Positions 6,903 to 13,275 of a DNA stretch of 13,277 nucleotides are shown piece by piece. Position numbers and translations under genes: made by a program. The first letter of the stretch is position 1, and every line of letters begins with the position of its first letter. The stretch comes from an uncultured Bacteroidota bacterium. GTDB taxonomy: Bacteria > Bacteroidota > Bacteroidia > Chitinophagales > Chitinophagaceae. Where the stretch lies: assembly GCA_937928385.1 (NCBI GenBank), contig CALEZD010000051.1:1-13277 (forward strand). The letters run 5' to 3'. A model generated the notes under the pieces. The model saw nothing but the letters and a program-made list of their open reading frames with translations. It did no database searches and was not told the origin of the DNA.

Positions 6903-7984
6903 GGTATATCCAGCCTTTTGCGCCTGCGCAGGCTGTCTGTACTTTCCCAGGCCCAGGCGGTGGCTACGGCCTCGTTGTAGCTGCCAATGCCTTCTTCCTG
7001 TTCCAATAATTTCAGGTACACATCGTACATACTGGTGGTGTAGGTGTTGAATTCATTTTTGTACCGCTCGCGTATTTGCCTCAGCGTATCTATATGGTGC
7101 AGCGTCAGGTCGTTCAGTTGCGCTTTTATTTCATTGGCCAGTACAGAATCCTTCCTACGCAGGCGGTAGTGGTTGTACAGCCACATATTGAGGTAGGCGG
7201 AATACTGAAAGGTAGGGTCGCCCGACTGTACGCTGATGGTATAGGCCAGCAGGTTAGCATCATCTTCGGCAGCGATACCTGCCTGGTGCGCCATCTCGTG
7301 CACTACCACAAAGGGCAGCATAAATGAAGGCAAAAAGCGGTTGACCTGCGCCTCGCCCGTAAGCGGATTGTAATAGCCCTGAATACCGAAATACTGCATA
7401 AAGAACCCGTATAAAGAAGGTTTGATATTAAGGCCGTGCATCCTGGCCTTGCAGTCAGTATGTTCTTTATAAAACAGCATTCCTTTCTTACGCACTTCTT
7501 TAAATGACAATGGTTGGTAGTTTACGGCCTGTTCATTCAACCGGGCCAGCAGGAAACGTTCGTACACGATTTCGGTAGAATCATCTACCCATTTTTCTTT
7601 GTCCATGCCCCAATAGGTGGTGAGGGATGGCTTGTAATAATTGCCGCCCCAGCCCAGCAGGAACAAGAGAAAAACAGTAGCCAGCAAGATGGCTGTATTG
7701 AAAAAAGAATGTACCAGCTTGCCCTGGTTTTTGCGGAAAGTAATCAGAAAATATATCCACCTGAGCGGTAACAGGACTAATGCTAACCCCAGGATGAAGT
7801 ATAATATATCGCCAAAGCTGAACGGCGACCAGCCAAACAATACATTGCGCAACGACTGGTAAGGAACGAAAATATAATCGGCGTAAACGATTGTCCAGGC
7901 GGGCTTATAGGGCACAACCGTTTGTGCTACCGTGACCAGCGCCATGATAACCAGCAACCATATTAGCTTTTTCTTATACTGCAT
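6899..7984 (-). CDS. DUF3810 membrane protein with HExxH zinc-protease-like motif
   Basis: A 361-residue membrane protein typical of the Bacteroidota/Firmicutes DUF3810 family. Three hydrophobic segments lie at about 7-25, 57-82 and 95-112. A large domain follows, containing GYYNPLTGEAQVNRFLPS (203-220) and the metal-site signature VVVHEMAHQAGIAAEDDAN: H229, E230 and H233 as HExxH, and E240 as a possible third zinc ligand. This pattern is that of a zincin metallopeptidase, but peptidase activity is not established for the family as far as I know. The C-terminus is long, charged and helical. Its stop overlaps the mutase stop (TTAA, 6899-6902) tail to tail. It is divergent from the membrane fusion protein gene, with 92 bp between the two starts. 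Confidence 0.85.
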   Translation of the reverse strand: MQYKKKLIWLLVIMALVTVAQTVVPYKPAWTIVYADYIFVPYQSLRNVLFGWSPFSFGDILYFILGLALVLLPLRWIYFLITFRKNQGKLVHSFFNTAILLATVFLLFLLGWGGNYYKPSLTTYWGMDKEKWVDDSTEIVYERFLLARLNEQAVNYQPLSFKEVRKKGMLFYKEHTDCKARMHGLNIKPSLYGFFMQYFGIQGYYNPLTGEAQVNRFLPSFMLPFVVVHEMAHQAGIAAEDDANLLAYTISVQSGDPTFQYSAYLNMWLYNHYRLRRKDSVLANEIKAQLNDLTLHHIDTLRQIRERYKNEFNTYTTSMYDVYLKLLEQEEGIGSYNEAVATAWAWESTDSLRRRKRLDIP

Positions 7985-8031
7985 AAACCATTAACAATAA
8001 CCCGTTTACCCGCGCAGAAAGTTATATCAAG

Positions 8032-8039
8032 TATATTTG
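8032..8039 (+). promoter_or_regulatory. Bacteroidota-type -7 promoter element (TATATTTG)
   Basis: TATATTTG matches the TAnnTTTG -7 consensus of Bacteroidota sigma-70 promoters exactly and lies 37 bp before the ATG of the membrane fusion protein gene. No TTTG was seen at the expected -33 position, so the match rests on one element. Confidence 0.45.
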
Positions 8040-8076
8040 CGAGACTTTTTCTAAGTTATTGATTAAAGCGATATAA

Positions 8077-9126
8077 ATGGCGAGGCTTAAAAACATTTTT
8101 CTGACGGGACTTGTGTGGGTAGGTTTAAGTATATCTTTGGCCGCATGCAGCGGCGGGAAAGATGCTGCTCCTAAAGGCGGGCATGCCCGTGCTCTGTCAG
8201 CTAAGGGGCATGTGGTAAGTCAAGGTTCTTTTTCAGATATGTATGCCGCCAGCGGGTCTTTATTGCCTAACGAAGAAATAGATATACTGCCCGAAATAGC
8301 CGGCAGGGTAACCGGAATACATTTTAAAGAAGGTGCCTATGTGCAAAAAGGGCAACTACTGGTGCAGCTATACGACCAGGAAATAAGGGCGCTGCTGCAA
8401 AAACTGAAAGCGCAAAAACAACTGCAAAAAAATACTGAAGGCAGGCAAAAAGCATTAGTAGATATTGGCGGCATCAGCCGGCAGGAATACGAAACCACGC
8501 AAACTCAAATACAATCGATAGATGCGGATATAGCCCTGGCTGAAGCACAACTGAGAGCTACAAAAATCATAGCGCCCTTCCCGGGCACTATAGGCATACG
8601 CAATATCAGCGAGGGCGCAGTGGTCACTCCTTCTACCCTCATCGCTACCCTACAACAAACCAACCCATTGAAAATGGACTTTGACATACCGGACAGGTAC
8701 CGCAAAAATGTGACAGCCGGCAAAGAAGTACTGTTCTCGGTAACCGGTATAAAAGATACCCTGACCGGTATAATAATAGCCGTGGACCCCGGCGCTGATA
8801 ATGTAACACGTACTATAAGGGTACGTGCAACCGTTAGCAATGCAGGAGATAAATTAGTGGCGGGCTCTTTTGCAAGGGTGATGGTGCCATTGGAGAGTGA
8901 TGACGATGCGATACTTATCCCTTCTCAATCAGTAATACCAACCACAAAAGATAAACTGGTAGCAGTAGTACGCGGTGGTAAAGTAAGCATGACGAAGGTG
9001 CAACTGGGCACACGCACTGCTGACAAAGTAGAAGTGCTGGGAGGCATCAACCCCGGCGACACTATACTGACCACCGGCCTGATGCAGGCGAAAGATGGCA
9101 TGGATGTGGTGGTAACGGGGCTGTAG
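8077..9126 (+). CDS. RND efflux periplasmic adaptor (membrane fusion) lipoprotein
   Basis: A 349-residue adaptor of the HlyD/AcrA family. The N-terminus is a lipoprotein signal with lipobox LAAC (C24), so the mature protein should be anchored to the inner membrane. The domains follow the usual order: first half of the lipoyl/barrel-sandwich domain (EIAGRVTGIHFKEGAYVQKG, 73-92), a helical hairpin (about 101-160), second lipoyl half (KIIAPFPGTIGIRNISEGAV, 163-182), beta-barrel (about 196-270) and membrane-proximal domain (IPSQSVIP to VVVTGL). Such proteins link an RND pump to an outer-membrane channel. The permease gene that normally follows at once is absent: the gene ends TAG-TAA and is followed by an immunity-type gene. 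The adaptor looks intact; it may work with a permease elsewhere or be a leftover of a rearranged operon. Confidence 0.9.
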   Translation: MARLKNIFLTGLVWVGLSISLAACSGGKDAAPKGGHARALSAKGHVVSQGSFSDMYAASGSLLPNEEIDILPEIAGRVTGIHFKEGAYVQKGQLLVQLYDQEIRALLQKLKAQKQLQKNTEGRQKALVDIGGISRQEYETTQTQIQSIDADIALAEAQLRATKIIAPFPGTIGIRNISEGAVVTPSTLIATLQQTNPLKMDFDIPDRYRKNVTAGKEVLFSVTGIKDTLTGIIIAVDPGADNVTRTIRVRATVSNAGDKLVAGSFARVMVPLESDDDAILIPSQSVIPTTKDKLVAVVRGGKVSMTKVQLGTRTADKVEVLGGINPGDTILTTGLMQAKDGMDVVVTGL

Positions 9127-9129
9127 TAA

Positions 9130-9195
9130 ATTCTGAGTTGCAACCTCAAGGGAGCGTATGATTTTGCAAACTACGGAGAGCAGCGTAAAAGATAA
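9130..9195 (+). pseudogene. Possible C-terminal remnant of a toxin gene
   Basis: Between the adaptor stop and the immunity gene, one frame reads ILSCNLKGAYDFANYGEQRKR and then stops (TAA, 9193-9195), 3 bp before the immunity ATG. The stretch reads like the end of a globular protein, and the spacing to the next gene is what a toxin-immunity pair would show. The frame has no start and is closed upstream by the TAG-TAA at 9124-9129, so at most 21 codons remain. This is an inference; the stretch is short enough to arise by chance. Confidence 0.3.
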
Positions 9196-9198
9196 TTT

Positions 9199-9528
9199 AT
9201 GAATACTGTTTTTTCGAAAAGAATTGATTCCATTTTACAAATTGGGATTTATTTGGAGGACTTCCATATCTACAACTGGGCTCTAACAAAGGACCAGGCA
9301 TTAAATATTTTAGATGAACTTGAGAAAATACAAGCAGCTATAGTCGGGGGTGATGTTTTACGAAATGAAAATCATGTATATAGTTACACCGGAGATAGTT
9401 GGTATTGTAATAGAGAATCAGGGGAACCATTTAATAGTTATGTGCAAAGAAGTATTAGCAAAGCACGAGATTATATTGCAAAATACCCTGTTGACGAAAA
9501 TACTTACTTTAATTTTGTGCCTTGTTAA
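9199..9528 (+). CDS. Imm40-like immunity protein of a polymorphic toxin system
   Basis: A 109-residue cytoplasmic protein without signal peptide. The pattern IYNWALTKDQALNILDELEK (24-43), AAIVGGDVL (46-54), SYTGDSWYCNRESGE (62-76) and a helical ending RSISKARDYIAKYP resembles the Imm40 immunity family (NWAL...A...L, then vlGGDVy, then a WYC block, then S..kA..YI..Y), as I remember it. Immunity proteins bind and neutralise a toxin domain encoded just upstream; here no intact toxin exists, only a possible 21-codon remnant. The gene is clearly more AT-rich than the adaptor gene before it, which fits acquisition. It converges on a T9SS-protein gene with 12 bp between stops. It may protect against toxins of neighbouring strains (orphan immunity). 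Confidence 0.7.
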   Translation: MNTVFSKRIDSILQIGIYLEDFHIYNWALTKDQALNILDELEKIQAAIVGGDVLRNENHVYSYTGDSWYCNRESGEPFNSYVQRSISKARDYIAKYPVDENTYFNFVPC

Positions 9529-9540
9529 CTTGAGATAGTA

Positions 9541-10665
9541 CTACCACCCACCCTTCACCACCTTTTCTTTCCACTGCCTGCCATCTTTGGTGGCTATATG
9601 TAGGATGTACATGCCATCCGACAGGTCGGCTATATGCATGTTGCCGGGGAAGTCGTTGGCTATGTATTGCCGTACTCTTTTCCCGAACAGGTCGTACAGG
9701 TATATGGTGCGTATATCGTATTGGTTGATATTGGTGTTGATGCGTATGGTTTGGTTGGAAGGGTTGTAAATGGTGATGTAGCCGCTATTGTTTATTGTTT
9801 CAGTTACAGATTTTGGCACTATAGGGCAATGGGTAGTGTCTCCGCTGTATGCATAATGGGCCGCTGTCCCTCTTATTAGGAAAGGGTAATTGCAGAATGT
9901 ATCCAGTACTTTTCTATTAGGAATATCTACCTCCACAAGGGCAGAGGTGTAATGATTGACTGTGTCTGTACTGGATATAAGTACACGGTGGTTGTTATTG
10001 CTGTCTACGAAACTGAACGCTCCCCAAGGAAATGGAATCTCATCAAGCGGCATATAGTGGCAGCTCTGTGACGGGTCCTCGAGTGCTATTTCGTAAATGA
10101 AAGAAGAATCAATATTGGAATAAGCTATGCAAGTCATAAATAACCGATGCTTATAGAAAAACAAATCACCGGCACAGAGTACATCTACAGGTAGAGAACC
10201 CAATCTCTTAAAGCCGGAATTGTCATATTTGTATAGGAAGCAGTGGTTGGAAGTGTTACCGGCTGCGAATATTGTTCCTGCTGTATCTGCTACCATACCG
10301 CTGAAGGTGGATACAGTGTCAGCAAAGTCACCTATATATTGGCAACTGCCAGGGTCGTTTAGCTTTCGCTTATACAAGAACCCGCTGGCTGTTACATACC
10401 ATATATTGCTATCCCTGTCTATGGCAATGTCGTTATAGGTACTGTCTATCCAGGGGTTAGGCTGAAATGTTGCCAGGCAGGTATATATTGTTAAGTCCAC
10501 GCTATCGCTGATGGTATCGCATACCGTAGCGTTTAGCTTGTATGTACTGTTGGCACGTGCAATAGATGTGTGGCCTGTATTTACATAGAACGTCTGGCTG
10601 AAAGCAGGAAATGAACAAAATAATATAAATACAATAACGACGGTACGGTATAAGGCCTGTAACAT
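9541..10665 (-). CDS. Secreted beta-rich protein with T9SS type A sorting domain
   Basis: A 374-residue protein with a Sec signal peptide (MLQALYRTVVIVFILFCSFPAFSQ). Residues about 60-270 hold repeated short strands of the kind found in beta-propellers: YNDIAIDRDSNIWYVTASGFLYK, SGMVADTAGTIFAAGNTSNHCFLYKYD and DLFFYKHRLFMTCIAY. No enzyme motif was seen. The last 80 residues form a type IX secretion C-terminal domain: ITIYNPSNQTIRINTN, then IYLYDLFGKRVRQY, then the DLSDGMYILHIATKDGRQWKEKVVKG ending. The CTD directs passage through the outer membrane and surface attachment or release. It is followed at 127 bp upstream on the same strand by another T9SS-sorted gene; they may be transcribed together or separately. 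Confidence 0.85.
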   Translation of the reverse strand: MLQALYRTVVIVFILFCSFPAFSQTFYVNTGHTSIARANSTYKLNATVCDTISDSVDLTIYTCLATFQPNPWIDSTYNDIAIDRDSNIWYVTASGFLYKRKLNDPGSCQYIGDFADTVSTFSGMVADTAGTIFAAGNTSNHCFLYKYDNSGFKRLGSLPVDVLCAGDLFFYKHRLFMTCIAYSNIDSSFIYEIALEDPSQSCHYMPLDEIPFPWGAFSFVDSNNNHRVLISSTDTVNHYTSALVEVDIPNRKVLDTFCNYPFLIRGTAAHYAYSGDTTHCPIVPKSVTETINNSGYITIYNPSNQTIRINTNINQYDIRTIYLYDLFGKRVRQYIANDFPGNMHIADLSDGMYILHIATKDGRQWKEKVVKGGW

Positions 10666-10792
10666 GGATTGATATTTGTTGTATGCAATATTACTAAATT
10701 TTGCAGTTTAGTGGAATCTATCGACCTGTCACAGTGTCAATATCAGCAATACAGGTAGCGTAGGTAAACTTTAATATCTAGCCCTGTATAGA

Positions 10793-11731
10793 TTACTTCA
10801 CCAGCTTCTCCGTTTGCCTGAAATTCATATCCCTGTTGACCAGCTCAACAAGATAAGTACCACCGGGCAAAGAAGACGTGTTGATATTCTTGTTGCTTTG
10901 CAGCTTATCCTTCAGCACTACCTGCCCCAGGGAATTATATATCTTGAGTTCTACGGGCATACCGGCATTTATTTTTATTTCATTAGAAAAAGGATTGGGT
11001 GACACGGATATATTTTTGTCCTTATCACCTGCAGAAGCAATGTCAGTTAGCGTGCCCATTTTATGAATATAAAAGCAGGAAGTACTGGCCGGGCTATATG
11101 TTCCATAACCATCGCGATTGAAACAGGATAGATAAACGGTGTTCTGACCCGTCAGCATTGAATACAGTCCATTACCGGTGCCAATTCCCTCAATTATATA
11201 CCGAGGGCTATTTGTACGCCAGACTTTATGATAAATATTGCCAACCAGGACTGAATCGCTGCCAATAAAGACAAAATTTTGGAGCTGTAAAGCAAAAATT
11301 GTCTTTAATGTATCTCCGATATTAAAATTGAAGTCATACAAAACAATCTCAGCTGTATCCGTATGCCATATATCTGCACCAGGTAATATATACGCCATGA
11401 TCTTTTTATTGTCTTCCCTGATAGCCAACACCTGCGTATCGGGGAGGTTTGCAATTTTGTTGGTGTGTGTAGGTAGGCCCGGATTAAGCGAACTATCCGC
11501 ATATTCCCGTTGAACAATCGTTTTGTAGGTATGGCCTTTTATAACGGTATCTTTCCCGTCAAACATATATTGTAAATAGCGATACCGCGGATAATTCTGA
11601 GGGGAACTTGATTGCCCGTTATCCCAAACGTATATCCAATACGCATCACTCATCGGGAAAGACCTGTACTGCTGGGCAAACAAAGTGGATGTGAAAATTA
11701 AAGCTGTAAGGGTAATGAAGAAATATTTCAT
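10793..11731 (-). CDS. Secreted protein with T9SS type A sorting domain
   Basis: A 312-residue exported protein (signal peptide MKYFFITLTALIFTSTLFAQ) of unknown function. The body is beta-rich, with features common in uncharacterised Bacteroidota surface proteins (WIYVWDNGQSSSP, KDTVIKGHTYKTIVQREY, IAEIVLYDFNFNIGDTLKT-like stretch, IEGIGTGNGLYSML). In the stretch from about 135, 'YDFNFNIGDTL' then 'IEGIGTGNGLY' is a combination often found before such CTDs. The final 74 residues are a textbook type A sorting domain: ISVSPNPFSNEIKINAG, ELKIYNSLGQVVLKDKL, then LPGGTYLVELVNRDMNFRQTEKLVK. No catalytic residues can be assigned. A poly-A tract lies shortly upstream of the start. Confidence 0.85.
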   Translation of the reverse strand: MKYFFITLTALIFTSTLFAQQYRSFPMSDAYWIYVWDNGQSSSPQNYPRYRYLQYMFDGKDTVIKGHTYKTIVQREYADSSLNPGLPTHTNKIANLPDTQVLAIREDNKKIMAYILPGADIWHTDTAEIVLYDFNFNIGDTLKTIFALQLQNFVFIGSDSVLVGNIYHKVWRTNSPRYIIEGIGTGNGLYSMLTGQNTVYLSCFNRDGYGTYSPASTSCFYIHKMGTLTDIASAGDKDKNISVSPNPFSNEIKINAGMPVELKIYNSLGQVVLKDKLQSNKNINTSSLPGGTYLVELVNRDMNFRQTEKLVK

Positions 11732-11855
11732 AAGGTTATTGGTTTTTTTGTTGACATAAAACTAAAGAACCAGATGAAACTATTTGCAATCGAAATGTAA
11801 TATTGAGTGCGACAGAGGAGTCCCGATAGCTATCGGGACGAACCCCACGCCCCAT
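11732..11855. other. Intergenic stretch before the transposase unit
   Basis: No gene is seen. On the minus strand it should carry the leader and promoter of the T9SS gene ending at 11731; TACATTTC (11794-11801 on the minus strand) is a 7-of-8 match to the -7 consensus but lies far from the start. The 18-bp palindrome copy 2 lies inside it. Confidence 0.5.
11821..11838. repeat. 18-bp perfect palindrome TCCCGATAGCTATCGGGA, copy 2
   Basis: Identical to 83-100. It stands 17 bp outside the left inverted repeat of the RAYT unit and has no counterpart at the right end, so it is probably a separate element. Confidence 0.85.
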
Positions 11856-11918
11856 CTGGCGCGGATGTTCTGAAAGGCATCCGTGTCCTTTAGTTCACCC
11901 GGTCTGCGACCGGTATTC
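11856..11918 (-). repeat. Left inverted REP-type repeat of the RAYT unit (family B)
   Basis: It contains two hairpins: CGGATG (11862-11867) with CATCCG (11878-11883) around a 10-nt loop, and CCGGTC-TGC-GACCGG (11899-11913). Read on the minus strand the order is short-loop hairpin, spacer, large-loop hairpin, as in the right copy. Differences from the right copy fall mainly in the spacer and the large loop, while the stems are kept. Confidence 0.85.
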
Positions 11919-11943
11919 AAGGTACTAATTGCCGATGCAAGCA

Positions 11944-12495
11944 TTAAAGAATGTCTATGGCAAGCAAACCCGGTTTCTGTTCATAATAGTCTATAGCACT
12001 GCTGTATAAGTAATGTTGCGGCTCTCTCACGATGCCTGCCCGTACAGGGTTTTCATGCAAATAGTCTAACCTCTGCTGAAATAGAATATCATTGCTTAAT
12101 TCAATCGGATGATAGTCCTTTTGCCAAAACCTGTAGTGCTCATCATCACGTCTGCCGTTTCCTGCAAAGGAAAACATACTTATCAACCATTTCTTCCTGC
12201 TCTCAGTAGGATTATTTGAAATGGCTTGTATCAACTTGCCGCTGGTATATTTTTTAAAATCACGGATAATTGCAGATAGGTCCGCATCGTTTGAAGCACT
12301 AACTATTAAGTGAATGTGGTTATTCATGATTACCCAGGCATGTATTAGTAAGTTTTTATACTCACGGCAATAACGCAGGCTGTCGAGTATAATTTCTTTG
12401 TATTCGGGCCTGCTGATTGCGTCTGCCCAACCGACTACGGTACTGGTAACGAAATGAGGCCTGAAACTTTCCTTTACTTTGTATCTGCCTGACAT
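11944..12495 (-). CDS. REP-associated tyrosine transposase (RAYT, Y1/HUH family)
   Basis: A 183-residue protein of the IS200-like Y1 transposase superfamily. The HUH metal-binding motif is HIH (H60, H62) within AWVIMNNHIHLIV (53-65). The C-terminal block RFWQKDYHPIEL (122-133) and LDYLHENPVRAGIVREPQHYLYSSAIDY (143-170) is typical of RAYTs common in Bacteroidota. Candidate catalytic tyrosines are Y83, Y121 and Y128; I cannot choose among them by eye. RAYTs cut and rejoin single-stranded REP hairpins and are thought to spread REP sequences through genomes. The length is usual for the group and no frameshift is visible, so it may be active. The gene lies inside inverted REP-type repeats, and more related repeats follow to its right. 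Confidence 0.9.
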   Translation of the reverse strand: MSGRYKVKESFRPHFVTSTVVGWADAISRPEYKEIILDSLRYCREYKNLLIHAWVIMNNHIHLIVSASNDADLSAIIRDFKKYTSGKLIQAISNNPTESRKKWLISMFSFAGNGRRDDEHYRFWQKDYHPIELSNDILFQQRLDYLHENPVRAGIVREPQHYLYSSAIDYYEQKPGLLAIDIL

Positions 12496-12537
12496 GCGCT
12501 ATTTTTCAACGAATATATCATTAAGCTTTTATACTCT

Positions 12538-12600
12538 GAATGCCGGTCGCAGACCGGGTAACTTTTCAGACACGGATGCCCTGCGGAACATCCGCGCCAG
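12538..12600 (+). repeat. Right inverted REP-type repeat of the RAYT unit (family B)
   Basis: It has CCGGTC-GCA-GACCGG (12543-12557), a 15-nt spacer, then CGGATG (12573-12578) paired with CATCCG (12589-12594) around a 10-nt loop CCCTGCGGAA. Most of the large-loop part recurs at 13133-13153. An alternative pairing GCGGA/TCCGC is possible inside the second hairpin. Confidence 0.85.
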
Positions 12601-12652
12601 TTCGTATGGATGTGGTAGTGACTGGGATGTAGGGAGGCCTAAGCTGCAAGTG

Positions 12653-12676
12653 TGTTCATTATCCTGTTCATTATCC
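12653..12676. repeat. 12-bp perfect tandem duplication (TGTTCATTATCC twice)
   Basis: Two adjoining identical 12-mers at 12653-12664 and 12665-12676, between the right RAYT repeat and the 66-bp repeat. It looks like a small replication-slippage event; no function is suggested. Confidence 0.8.
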
Positions 12677-12689
12677 TTTTGCACTTTGA

Positions 12690-12755
12690 ATCCCGTTTAC
12701 AAAACGGCTTTCATTTCTGAATTCGACATACCATGCGGAACATGTTGAATAGCTT
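12690..12755 (+). repeat. 66-bp direct repeat, copy 1 (REP-type, family B variant)
   Basis: It matches 13210-13275 at 64 of 66 positions. Hairpin 1 is CCGTTT-ACA-AAACGG (12693-12707). After a 13-nt spacer, hairpin 2 is ATTCGACAT (12721-12729), loop ACCATGCGGAAC, and ATGTTGAAT (12742-12750), with one mispair. The loop carries the TGCGGAACAT core of the RAYT repeats. Confidence 0.85.
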
Positions 12756-12784
12756 GGGTTTAATCCTTATCCAGCTTACTTACA

Positions 12785-12792
12785 TATATTTG
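12785..12792 (+). promoter_or_regulatory. Bacteroidota-type -7 promoter element (TATATTTG)
   Basis: An exact TAnnTTTG match, 19 bp before the ATG at 12812, giving a short leader. It is the same octamer as at 8032-8039. No clear -33 TTTG was seen. Confidence 0.45.
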
Positions 12793-12811
12793 GAAAATAA
12801 ACTATTGGCTT

Positions 12812-13108
12812 ATGAAGTGCTTATTATTTTGCATCAATATTTTACTTTTTTTGTCCGTGAGTGCTATGGATAAGGGCAATTGCGAATGTTCAAGCAAAGA
12901 AGCTGTTTCAAAAACAAACAAAATTGCAAAAAGAAGATTAGGCAATGTAAAAAATCTCATATCAGATGTTAGAGAGGATTCTATGAATTATATCATTAGC
13001 TATACCGATAAACAGGTTTTTAAAGATTCATCAATGAGAGGTGGGAGGATGTATGTAATTGTATCAAAAAAAACTTGCAAAATTATTGATACCAAGATTT
13101 TGAAATAA
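12812..13108 (+). CDS. Small exported AT-rich protein between 66-bp repeats
   Basis: A 98-residue protein with an N-terminal signal sequence (MKCLLFCINILLFLSVSA) and a lysine-rich mature part. No family is recognised with confidence. The ending SSMRGGRMYVIVSKKTCKIIDTKILK (a 'GG.. y.vi.kk..kIid' strand pair) and the preceding NYIISYTDKQVF are loosely reminiscent of small NTF2-fold immunity-type proteins, but this is only a resemblance. The gene is markedly AT-richer than the housekeeping genes of the window. It lies between two nearly identical 66-bp REP-type repeats in direct orientation, which suggests later arrival or that the repeats bracketed it. A -7 promoter element stands just upstream. 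Confidence 0.6.
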   Translation: MKCLLFCINILLFLSVSAMDKGNCECSSKEAVSKTNKIAKRRLGNVKNLISDVREDSMNYIISYTDKQVFKDSSMRGGRMYVIVSKKTCKIIDTKILK

Positions 13109-13132
13109 TATTTTTAGGTGAGTACCATCCGG

Positions 13133-13167
13133 CACGGATGCCCTACGGAACATATCGAACAGCGTGG
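13133..13167 (+). repeat. Decayed hybrid REP-type repeat
   Basis: The first 21 bases match the large-loop part of the right RAYT repeat (12571-12591) with one change. The following ATCGAACAGCG instead resembles the GTCGAATAGC end of the 66-bp repeats. The stem that would close the hairpin is broken (GATG against CATA). It therefore links the two repeat forms and looks like a fossil copy. Confidence 0.65.
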
Positions 13168-13209
13168 TGAGCGTTTGCAGCATCAATATACTGAACTCCG
13201 GTAATTCTT

Positions 13210-13275
13210 ATCCCGTTTACAAAACGGCTTTCATTTCTGAATTCGACATACCATGCTGAACATGTCGAATAGCTT
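13210..13275 (+). repeat. 66-bp direct repeat, copy 2 (REP-type, family B variant)
   Basis: It starts exactly 520 bp after copy 1 and has the same orientation. Hairpin 1 is identical to copy 1; hairpin 2 has a perfect 9-bp stem, ATTCGACAT (13241-13249) with ATGTCGAAT (13262-13270). One of its two differences from copy 1 restores this pairing. The repeat may continue past the right window edge. Confidence 0.85.

Larger units (their letters stand above)
11856..12600. mobile_element. RAYT unit: transposase gene between 63-bp inverted repeats
   Basis: A 745-bp block begins and ends with inverted copies of one 63-bp sequence; by hand count 52 of 63 positions match. The only gene inside is a REP-associated tyrosine transposase. 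Paired inverted REP sequences around a RAYT gene are the known arrangement for these domesticated IS200/IS605 relatives, which generally do not move as classical insertion sequences. The outer limits are set by the end of the repeat match (CTGGCGC... and ...GCGCCAG). No target duplication was recognised outside the ends. Confidence 0.8.
12496..12811. other. Gene-free stretch rich in REP-type repeats
   Basis: This 316-bp stretch holds the leader of the RAYT gene (its ATG is at 12495-12493), the right inverted repeat, a 12-bp tandem duplication, the first 66-bp direct repeat and the promoter of the small gene at 12812. No believable coding frame exists. Confidence 0.7.

Noticed and set aside
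9158..9202. 14-codon ORF whose TGA overlaps the immunity gene ATG
   Set aside because: It has the ATGA overlap of coupled genes, but it is too short and has no sign of being a product; the frame ending at 9195 looks more protein-like.
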